A stretch of DNA of 64,000 bases from Tigriopus japonicus (Eukaryota > Arthropoda > Copepoda > Harpacticoida > Harpacticidae). This document shows, piece by piece, positions 60,946 to 64,000 of the stretch; the first letter of the stretch is position 1; each line of letters starts with the position of its first letter. The stretch covers positions 1,326,939 to 1,390,938 of the forward strand of contig CM021319.1 in NCBI GenBank assembly GCA_010645155.1, written 5' to 3'. Both the position numbers and the translations under genes were made by a program. The notes below the pieces were generated by a model. That model did not search any database, had not been told where the DNA came from, and saw nothing but the letters and a program-made list of their open reading frames with translations.

Positions 60946-61089
60946 AAAGAAGCCTATGAGATGGAGTAGGACAAGGATCACTGAAGACCTGGATGCCTCC
61001 CTCACCTATTGGCAAAAGTAGTTTTCCGAATTCTGGGCAAGCCAGAGAAAAATCGAATGAAACCAATTGTCTGACTGGCAATTCAAAGC

Positions 61090-61385
61090 TCACATGCTCA
61101 ATTTCAACTTCATTGACTGAAATTTGTGTCAGTAAGAGTAATTTTAAGCATAGAACATAGTGCGCTTTTCCGACTGAACAGAACAAGTGCACCTACAATC
61201 GTCCAAAAGGACGATTAAAGGGTCAATTTTTCTCTCGTTTCCGCGCGTATGTTCTGCGACTGGAACAAATTTCGAAACGTTGTTTCTCGTGAATAGAGGA
61301 ACGTATCATGCTAAAATTCAGCAAGCAACATCTTTATTTATTGTTTAATCATTCTTACCAAAACATTTACTTGAATGGAAGAAGC
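61090..61385 (+). repeat. Diverged direct repeat, copy 2
   Basis: Second copy of the unit at 59530-59765, with about 60 extra bases (including TCGTCCAAAAGGACGA, a small palindrome). Confidence 0.6.
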
Positions 61386-61869
61386 ATAGAGGAAGCATAA
61401 AGGAAGCATAGAAGAAACATTGAAGAAGCATATCCGATGGAGTAGAAATAACCATGTTCGATCAAGTTTCGGTATATAAGGTCGGTTGTTGAGGTAGTTT
61501 TGAAGAAGAGTAGAAGCATAGCTAGAAACACAAAAGAAGACTTGAGACGGAGTAGAAATAACCATGCTCGATCAATTTTGGCCACATAAGCTACGTTTTT
61601 CAATTTTTCAATCGCAGCTTACGTAGCGAAACTTGATCATGCGTGGCTATTTCTACTCCGTTTCATGTGCTTCTTTTGTGCTTCTAGCTCTTCTTCTGCT
61701 ATACTTCCCAAATACTTCAACAACTGACCTATAAGCTCCGTTTTTCAATCTAGTGAAACTTGATCGAGCATGGTTATTTCTACTCCGTCTTAAATGCTTC
61801 TTATATATTGCTAGATATACTTCTACTATACTTCCAAACCACCTCAACAAATGACCTAGAGTCGGAGGG

Positions 61870-62745
61870 TTGAGCCTTGCTCGTCCAGCCAGGAACCTCT
61901 CACCACAGGACGCGAACTTCAGCTGACGCGTGACCCAAAAAGACACTTAAAACGGTGCGGCTCTGCAGTGAATTTGAACGAAATTGCCAAAAGACGATAG
62001 AAAAAGGTGTTTGATAGCAAACATCACTTCAGAGCAAAGTTGCAACATTAGATAGGACTCCTTTTCCTGCCGTTTATTTTGAAAATGATGCTCTCTGTTC
62101 TTAGGAATTAGTCAAAACTGAGGTGCTTCAAACCAATGTCTCGCACAAAACTGAGAATGGATCTGAATTAAAGGCATGTATAACTTGAATAAAATAATAC
62201 CAATTACAGACAACAGATTCAATTATACTCAAATCAAGTTTCATGAAAATTGGGCGTCTTTTTGTAAAACTGTGGTACTGTTATTAACATTAAAAGCCAC
62301 AGCCATAGTATCCACACTCTTCCCCATAAAAACATCATTTTTAGCCAATATTTCAACGCCTGAAAATACTTGAAATCCATTAGATGCCAAATATCACCAT
62401 TTTGACAGGCCAAACCGAGAGGAAGTTAAAGATCGAACAAGTTTTTTATCAACTTATAATTGAGTTGTTGAAGATTCCCTCTGAATTATTTTTCATGCAG
62501 AATGCAGTAGAGAACAGATCACTTTCAAGGAGCACTATATTCTTCACTTTGATGGTGTTGTTAGGTACTTATAACCTGAAACCATTGGTATTTCAGGATA
62601 AGTTGAATAGGGTTTGATGATGAGTGGTGAACGTGATTTACCCAAGAGTGGGTGCATTTAATTATCTCTAAGAGACAGATAAACATACTTGAATGATGTC
62701 TAGACTGATTTGGTGTAAAATATGAACATTGAGCCCATAACACTC
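61870..62745. other. Intergenic, nothing recognised
   Basis: No gene or repeat could be named. Confidence 0.45.
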
Positions 62746-62749
62746 CCCT

Positions 62750-63010
62750 ATCGTTCACTCCTTTGGACTGCTTTGGGCTCTCAAAATCAACAATCTTTGC
62801 ATCCTCTTCCGTAAGTATCCATGGGCCAGCGAAGCCAGCCAATCGTTCAAATATTTCCGATAAGCAATTTCAAGTCCGGTATCAGAATGGTTCTCCCTCT
62901 GGGGATGTGGATTAACATCTAAAAGTTTCTTGGACAAAGATCATGGAAGAGAATCGAACATGTAACCTCTTTCACTATAGGAAACTGCGCTGACCACTAC
63001 ACGTCCCCTC
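62750..63010 (-). mobile_element. tRNA-derived SINE-like element, minus strand
   Basis: Read on minus: GGGGACGTGTAGTGGTCAGC (an A-box-like start), then a B-box-like ATGTTCGATTCTC, then a body with no other match in the window. It is probably a SINE of a third family or a tRNA pseudogene. Confidence 0.45.
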
Positions 63011-63127
63011 CCTTTGATTGGAGTATTTAGTTTTGAAAACCCATTCGTCATTGTGCAAAATTTCATCTCGTTTAAAGTCATGTTACTCTCGCCAACCTAA
63101 GAGTAGAGTTTCTCTAAGTCATCAACT

Positions 63128-63352
63128 CCTACATGTCCCACATGTGAGCTCAAGGGTGATCGTTGGTAGGCCCACGAGCAATGAGGAACGTCATAAACCA
63201 TGGGCCCAAGCAACATCCACAGTATCCACTTGTGGGCCCAGAGGTCTTTGATCGTTAATTTGTGGGCCCATGAATCCACCACCTACGATGGGCCCTGACT
63301 TCACCAAACCAAATTTGGTGGGCCTTGACACAAACATGGTTGCCGACCTCTG
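63128..63352. mobile_element. hAT MITE, family 1, decayed copy
   Basis: It keeps GGTGATCGTTGG, GGCCCAnnGGTCTTTGATCGTTAATTTGTGGGCCC-type blocks and the end GGTTGCCGACCTCTG. The left terminus is lost. Confidence 0.65.
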
Positions 63353-63365
63353 AGCTAGACTATTT

Positions 63366-63600
63366 GAGTCCTGACCATTCCTTCCACAAACTAATTTTGT
63401 GTCATCAGCATATGATGAAATACTACTGGTTTTTGTATAAAATTTCTGAAGAGGAGCAATAAGAAGGATAAAAAGAGCGGACTTAAAATGGAACCTTGAG
63501 GAACACCTGTCGTGGGAAGGATTCTCTCAGCAGCTTCAATGCGATCCCAAGGGATTGAGCTTACGCCGCCTTGGGAAATGTACATCTAGAATTAACTTAA
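63366..63600 (-). mobile_element. LINE reverse-transcriptase core fragment, minus strand
   Basis: On minus, the frame shows TTGVPQGSILSPLFL, the RT motif before the active site. A frame change later it shows YADDTKL, the catalytic motif. This may be the RT core missing from the other LINE pieces here. It is broken by the frameshift and cut at both ends. Confidence 0.8.
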
Positions 63601-64000
63601 AACCAGTGATCAAAGTTTATGTACTTGGTTTCGTGGGTCAGAAACATGTTCCATCGTGTTTGAGAATTTCCATGAAAACTTGAGAGTAATTTTTAGGCAC
63701 CGTGTATAGGGTACAATCCTTCGGGCACTAGAAAGTACGAACAGTTTGTGTTAAGGAGAGAAGCGGTTTTGTCGAGACTTGGGAAATATTCCCACGTTAA
63801 AAGTTGCTTTTTTACGCCGTCCAAATCATGAATCATCATTCATTTTGTCCAAAAGATACTAGGAAAAGATTAAAAAATGAAGCAAAATCAATACCTTTTC
63901 AAAGAGAAAGATGATGCACAATTTAAGAATTAGATTGGAACAGCTTGAAATAAGGTAAGGGTCTAAAATACTAGCAATGGAAAGAACATTCGACCCTTAG
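63601..64000. other. Window end, nothing recognised
   Basis: AT-rich sequence without a recognisable gene or repeat. Confidence 0.4.

Larger units (their letters stand above)
60240..61860. mobile_element. Cluster of palindromic family A MITEs
   Basis: Several copies lie side by side: a nearly complete hairpin at about 60292-60552, a left arm at 60555-60617 continuing after a hAT MITE, arm pieces at 61373-61470, a full hairpin at 61480-61729, and a right arm at about 61734-61860. Repeated AGAAGCATA and its mirror, and ends GGTCGGTTGTTG/CAACAACYGACC, identify them. Confidence 0.72.

Noticed and set aside
23323..63010. Real tRNA genes at 23.3, 31.4, 35.7, 45.8, 45.9 and 63.0 kb
   Set aside because: B boxes are good, but D-arms, anticodon arms or acceptor pairing fail and family bodies follow, so these are SINE heads.

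Overview
This is eukaryotic DNA. The genes have GT-AG introns (several of 64-105 bases), TATA-like boxes, AATAAA signals and many transposons. An astacin pair, a GPI-anchored Ly6/uPAR (LU) protein, a DEG/ENaC channel pair, a BEL/Pao retrovirus-like element and a DD37D mariner together suggest an arthropod. A crustacean such as a copepod is my best guess, but it is not proven. I saw no bacterial features, CRISPR arrays or convincing functional tRNA genes.

Layout. (1) 1.2-6.9 kb: two tandem five-exon astacin metalloprotease genes on the + strand. They share intron positions and phases and an unusual catalytic motif. (2) 10.8-33.4 kb: one four-exon + strand gene for a secreted, GPI-anchored LU-domain protein. 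I rebuilt it from exons at 10.8, 26.6, 28.1 and 33.2 kb, whose splice phases fit exactly. Its 15.7-kb first intron holds a young BEL/Pao element (15,767-22,503) with one in-frame stop, a LINE fragment and several hAT-type MITEs. (3) 38.5-58 kb: a segmental duplication carrying two five-exon DEG/ENaC sodium-channel genes. Copy 2 (50.1-57.8 kb) keeps the second membrane segment and its filter. Copy 1 (40.3-44.5 kb) loses them. (4) 58-64 kb: a repeat graveyard of palindromic MITEs, LINE pieces and a tRNA-like SINE.

The repeats have a readable structure. One non-LTR LINE family occurs in at least eight pieces and ends in a conserved two-hairpin 3' tail. A tRNA-derived SINE at 45.8-46.1 kb ends in the same tail, which suggests it borrows the LINE's machinery. 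Several non-autonomous families show exact or near-exact 8-bp target duplications (hAT-like). One 440-bp palindrome family has 7-bp duplications at both copies. A miniature LTR element (TRIM-like) at 55.1-56.1 kb carries a minisatellite inside and sits in a LINE copy. Nested insertions give a relative order of events.

I did not find a clearly new multi-gene system. The most unusual points are the modified astacin motif (Ser for the conserved Gly, Thr for the family Glu, plus a conserved CSGCCC cluster), the channel duplicate without its pore, the SINE/LINE shared tail, the 7-bp-TSD palindromes and the TRIM with a minisatellite core. All calls come from reading the sequence; no database search was run.
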